Source: Chlorops oryzae | Taxonomy: Eukaryota > Arthropoda > Insecta > Diptera > Chloropidae | Length of the DNA stretch: 64,000 nucleotides | Direction of reading: 5' to 3' | Assembly: GCA_020466095.1 (NCBI GenBank) | Contig: CM035807.1 | Span: forward strand, 12,754,007 to 12,818,006 | Shown: in pieces, positions 59,251-64,000 of the stretch | Layout: every line of letters begins with the position of its first letter | Numbering within the stretch: the stretch's first letter is position 1 | The notes under the pieces: generated by a model | Databases searched by the model: none | Told to the model about the DNA's origin: nothing | Seen by the model: only the letters and a program-made list of their open reading frames with translations | Translations under genes and position numbers: made by a program

Positions 59251-61704
59251 AACAAAAAATACAATTTAATTATAAAACAATATCCAACACAAACACTCAT
59301 TTTTTCCCTTTTGCTTGGAAAATATCCCCAACAAATACAAACAAACCAAAACATAAACCATGACTAAAAACGATCAGCGTTATCAGAAAATTCGATTAAA
59401 CTATTTGAATAGAATTTTATATAAGAACTGGGGGGCAATCATGAGTCAAAACGAATTTTTGAATGTCTTTCATAAATAATTTTTAGTCGAACATTCAGCA
59501 CTACTGTCGGTTATAAGAACTACAATTTTGCCCTGGAAAGACAAACATATCTAAACAACAACCGACACAAATGAATGAATAGCTTTCTATATTTATTGCC
59601 AAATTTTTTTGAGAACAATGCTCATTACGACAAGATTTTCATGACCCCAAAAAGAGCCTCATATGGCGACTTTTATAGAGTTTTGTCACATATCCCAGAC
59701 AGTAAGCCAGGCTGAAGTGACTTTAACACCCTGGCTTGTTGAATTCCTATTTTAACTTTATTTCTTAATTCAGGCTAGAACAAACTCAGACAAAAACGAA
59801 ACTTTTCTGTCCAAAAATAACGCACATTACGAGGTAAGCCAAAGTCTAAACATATCATATTTCAATTGCCGCTCATTCCACCAGGCCCAGATTCAAACGT
59901 CAAAACCAGGAAACTGTACGGATAAGAGCAAACTTTCGCAATTCTCCTGTCAAATCCTTTTTAATGAGTTTCGGATCGTTACGTTACTTCCTTTTGCACG
60001 CCAAGTCTTTGTTACCTGAGGGTTTTTGTGTTGATGTTGGTCGAACATTTTAATCACATGCCTTTGGCCAGTCAAGTTGTCGAAGACGGAATGAAATGAG
60101 GAGAAAGATTACTTTTAATTACTTTTGAATACTTTTGTTTGGAATGTAATCTACTCAAGGATGTTTTGGTAACCGAAAACTAATTTTTGTTTCGAATTTA
60201 AGGGCAGTTTGTTACGGTTCCCACAAATATTTTCATTATGAAATGCAAAAAAATTTATTGGAAATTTTTGACGTATCGAATATCGCCATGGAAAACCCTT
60301 ACAGAAACTGTACGAAACAGGTCGGTCATGTATGTATGTAGGTGCAAATCGTGGTAAGGGAGTTTGAAGCAAAGCATACTATTGTAATGCTGGACCGATT
60401 TCAGCATCTTCATTTGACGAATATATATACATATGTAGAGAGACGAACGTTTTATCTATTAGTTGGTGGTAAAAAATGAGGCCTGGTAACCTTTTGCTTT
60501 TCCTTGATAGACGATTGAGTGAGAGAATCACTACGGTATTTCCGTATTTAATTTATTCACCAATTTCCAGGACTTTCCATACAAAGATGCATATGTGTGG
60601 GTTATTTTGGAGAAATATCCCTGCAGGAAATGTCAATAGTGAATCTATACTCTTTTTCTAATGACTGCGTCAACAGTACTACTGACCAGTTATACCCGTC
60701 GCAATGCTTTGCGTTATTGACATTTAACATTGAGTTGTCATTAAATGTCAACAGTAGACCAAAAACTATTGACGAACTATTGACGTCGGTACTGTTATGT
60801 AGACAAAAGGAATACTCTTTCGCTTTATAAGGAGACACGTTTTTGACATGGTCAATAAAGATGAACTATACCTCTTGACAGTACAGTTTCTATTTCAGTT
60901 CTAATGACACCGCCTATAAATACTGTTGATATCGGAACTAGTTCTCTTGTCTATATTGACGTCAATATTGACATGGGGCCATATGGCAACAGGCTTCCTG
61001 CAGGGATACGAGTATGTGAATGGATATGTGCCTTTTAACTTGCGTATGATTTTCCATTTCAGAGGGAAAAATGCTTGTCTTGTTATGCTTGCTAATTATA
61101 GAAAAACAAAAGTCTGTAATATATTCAATTTCTATAGAAATTAATTAATGTCAACACCTCAAATCGACACGAGGCTTTTCATAAATGATGGATGGAAGTG
61201 AATATTCAATTAATTAAAATTCAATAGAACACATTTTAAAACTCTGCTTTTCATAATGGAGGAATTTTGAAAGCTTGTGCTGATTCTGTGGAATGTTCAT
61301 TAGCAGTTAAACAGATTCAGTTCAAACAATTTGTCATAAATGATATTCAATTCCAAAATTCAATATTGATTTACTGAGTCAATATTTGTTGAAATTTCTC
61401 TTTTTTAATTTAAAAACAAGGGCTTCTTATTCTGCGAAAGTGCAAGCCAAATCATTGATCTGTGAAAGACAAAAAACTCACAGGGCAATTCGATTAGTGA
61501 AGTCGATGATAATATCTTTACATATTAAAGATTTTGAAAGCGGTCTCATTTGCCATACAAGAAGCTTCAATGCAGCCTTTGCCTTTATTTGCCAATATCA
61601 ACCGAACATTTTCAATGATATATTCAAAGGCTATTTACAGTAAAGCGAAAAAAAAGTCAAAGAGATATGTTAGTCTTGAATGTCGTTAGTCACCTCAAAC
61701 AATG
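59251..61704. other. Non-coding stretch, nothing recognised
   Basis: No exon or bounded element recognised; frames up to 85 codons lack features. Confidence 0.4.
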
Positions 61705-62031
61705 GGTGCATTCAGCAGACTCAACCGTTGAGCAACTGTTCGCCTGAACGGTACGCTACCTACTGAGCGTTCGTAACATGTTGACTGAGCAGACTCCATT
61801 TTTGCCAGCGAAATTTATTAAGCAACTTTTGCTCAACATGTTGAAATACATCTGATTAAAAAAAACAATTAATGGGAAAGCGAGAAATGATTCTCCAATT
61901 CATGTTGCGAGTGATGCACTTCATGTACCCATCATAATCACATGTTGCATGAGCACAAATACGAAATACTTTTGAGTGAAGTGAGTATAGCGCTCAGCGA
62001 AAAGACAGCAGTTGAGTCTGCTGAATGCACC
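61705..62031. mobile_element. 327-bp MITE with perfect 21-bp terminal repeats
   Basis: GGTGCATTCAGCAGACTC.. at 61705-61725 is the exact reverse complement of 62011-62031. The interior repeats GAGCAACT and CAACATGTTG-type words. No coding capacity. No target duplication is obvious, so the superfamily (possibly hAT-like) is open. Confidence 0.82.
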
Positions 62032-62424
62032 TAATCTCAATTGTGCGAAAAGACTTGAGCAAGTAGTAATAGCGATGTTTTTTTTTCGCCATCCAAGGAC
62101 GAAAATTTTTTTTTCAGAAACAGCATTCTATATCCTCCAACATCACTGTCTCCACCATTCCCATGCGTTACGTATTTTTTTTAAATTTAAAGATTTTTAA
62201 AATCATATTTAGAATATAACCATACATAAATGGATTGTAACTTCAATTTGTTGAGAAATAAATGTATAAGAATCTCATTAAACAGGTGTTACAAATAACA
62301 GTAAAGGCTTGTCGTTGAATACTTGGTCTTTCGGAATGCATTTCTGTTTTACTAGAACTTAATGAAGTTGATCGATTTTCCCTTGGTGTCTTGTCTCTCA
62401 ATAGCACTTTGAAGCTATGCATTC
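62032..62424. other. Non-coding stretch, nothing recognised
   Basis: No exon or element recognised between the two MITEs. Confidence 0.4.
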
Positions 62425-62428
62425 TTAA

Positions 62429-62500
62429 CCCATTTTCTACCGATAACAACAAAAAGACATTGATTTTGTTCGAAAAATCGAACAGCCGGTAGAACATGGG
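62429..62500. mobile_element. 72-bp piggyBac-type MITE
   Basis: CCCATTTTCTACCG (62429-62442) and the inward-reading CCCATGTTCTACCG (62487-62500) are flanked by TTAA at 62425-62428 and 62501-62504. The ends resemble CCCATTTTAGACCG of the 1145-3927 element, so it may be a very short derivative of that family. Confidence 0.78.
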
Positions 62501-62504
62501 TTAA

Positions 62505-63248
62505 TGGTAATCCACGTTCCAATGATAAACGTGAGCTGCTTGAAAAGGAATGAACGGAGGACATTGTTGCGAATTGAAAAGCGTAACGTGAAAATAAAAG
62601 GAAGAACAATAGCTCCAGCTTAACGCGATGTTGGAATCGCTCAATCCATGCTTACAAGAGAACCGTGATGCAGTATCTGCTGACGTATGCTAATTTAAGT
62701 GAATGTGCCACTGTTATGCAACTGCAATCTGAGTGAAAAGAAGACTGCTGAGGAAGGCCACATAAAAGAATGTGGAAAATTTTCGCCAACTTGCAAGGAT
62801 TGTCTGTTCCGTCAAAAATAAAGTGAAACCACTGAAATGCGCAAAAATTTTTACGAAAACGGTGGAAATAAGATAGAAAGGAACTATGAAAATCTTTAAA
62901 TTTCGAGCTAGAGGCGAGCTGGATAAAAAGCTTGGAGAACAGTATATAATTGATGAAGAAAGTTAAAAGAAATTCAACGCAGAAGAAGATTGAGCTGAAG
63001 ACTTACACGAACGAATTTCAAAATTTTTTGTGGCAATCTTTGAAAATTATATGATAAAAGGCAAATATTCAGCTTCAATATGCAACCTTAAAACACTGTA
63101 GAAACCGATTATTCTTATTAAACAGTTTCTTCGAATTAACCTTGAAATATCCTTTTGAGTATCCCCTTTTTCAAAATTTCATAACTCGAATATTGAATGT
63201 CATAGACAGATGAAACGAGTGGAGGATTATAGCTGACGAAACAGGGAC
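62505..63248. other. Non-coding stretch, nothing recognised
   Basis: No exon or element recognised. Confidence 0.4.
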
Positions 63249-63640
63249 AGGGACGTAGATAAATAAAGAGTGCTCTGGTAGTGCTTATATTGGCCTCAGT
63301 GGTATATTTAACAACTATGAGACATTAACCAAAAAAATTTTGGGGGAGACAAAAGAAGTTTAGAGAGTTTTGGACTAAAAACCTAAAAATTCAGGGAATC
63401 TTAAACACTTTTTTTTTAAATTTCAAAGTGAATGAAATTATTCAATTTTTGTTGTCTATTTTAAAAAAAATTTTATTAATTTTTTTTTTTTTTGAAAAAT
63501 TTATCTCAGTGTAATACATTCGTCGATTTTCGTTAAATTTGAAGTCCTTAAATTGGCTCAATGTACAAATATCATCAACTTTTTTAAAAAATTTTTTGGT
63601 TTCTTAGACAGACTCTAGCGCTCGAAGAGTCTTTACAAAA
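63249..63640 (+). repeat. Dispersed repeat, copy 2
   Basis: Diverged relative of 55780-56010: AAAGAGTGCTCTGGTAGTG..CAGTGGTATATTTAAC..GACATTAACC..TTTTGGGGG in the same order. Its right limit is unclear. Confidence 0.55.
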
Positions 63641-64000
63641 AGGACTTACTCCTTCTTACCCACATTTTGAGTGTTTCTCAGCCCACAAAAATAAAGCAGT
63701 GCGACTTAAAAATGAAATCTTTGTAACCTTAGACCCTCATTCGATTCTTCTCTATCTTGCAAAAAAACCTCTCCAACCACTGTAATATTTCTCAATCCAC
63801 GTAATGACTCAACAATTTTTCCTTATCAAATCAAATCATGCTATATTTTTTTTTCTTTTCTCATAAGAATATTATTCCAAGGACCCTCTTTATGTACGCG
63901 CCTTGATGTAGGAATAGCAAAAATCTACAGCCAGAAGGGAAGGTAAAAGCAATCTAATCTTCTCATAGCAAATAGGAATCACAGACAATAAATTCATTGC
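63641..64000. other. Non-coding stretch to window end
   Basis: AT-rich sequence with no recognised feature. Confidence 0.4.

Noticed and set aside
1..64000. CRISPR arrays, operons, bacterial promoters, rRNA genes
   Set aside because: The sequence is eukaryotic with spliced genes; no spaced identical repeats or rRNA-like blocks were seen.

Overview
The window looks like nuclear DNA of a fly (Diptera, probably a brachyceran). It is AT-rich and gene-poor and carries short introns with GT/AG borders. The only host gene recognised is a two-immunoglobulin-domain member of the insect beaten path (beat) family. Three copies of a (GTCY)n-containing repeat resembling the dipteran mini-me element support the assignment. 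Genus cannot be fixed from this sequence.

Layout. 1-4170: a long-inverted-repeat DNA element with a decayed interior; its right arm was later hit by a 2.78 kb piggyBac element (1145-3927) with TTAA duplications and a transposase broken by one frameshift. 4.2-24.7 kb: non-coding DNA with a 212-bp tandem duplication, a few small inverted-repeat elements, a pogo/Tigger-like element, a mini-me copy on the minus strand and a 40-bp-spaced motif array. 24.7-26.0 kb: a composite TA-flanked element with an inner inverted-repeat element and two tRNA-like segments. 28-38 kb: more miniature elements. Two of them are inverted copies of a ~490-bp family with an internal tRNA-like segment, and one of these was split by a PIF/Harbinger-like insertion whose empty site is preserved in the other copy. 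38-44.5 kb: TTAA-flanked and other MITEs.

44.7-46.1 kb: the last five coding exons of the beat-family gene (+ strand). The signal-peptide exon is not found, so much of the upstream 44 kb may be intron of this gene. 47.0-47.3 kb: a tandem pair of tRNA-like SINE units. 48.47-48.93 kb: an element packed with ACTAGT palindromes. 50.07-54.83 kb: a complete hAT element with an 8-bp duplication, a decayed two-exon transposase and a piggyBac remnant inside its 5' part. 55.4-59.25 kb: a small foldback MITE, two plus-strand mini-me copies and, between them, a 1.3 kb palindrome with ~560-bp arms, each carrying the same initiator, ATG and splice-donor signals pointing outward. 59-64 kb: non-coding DNA with a 327-bp element with perfect 21-bp ends and a 72-bp TTAA-flanked piggyBac-type MITE.

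The transposons are not functionally linked to the host gene. They record successive insertions, several of which can be ordered by nesting. All calls were made by reading the sequence; no database search was possible.
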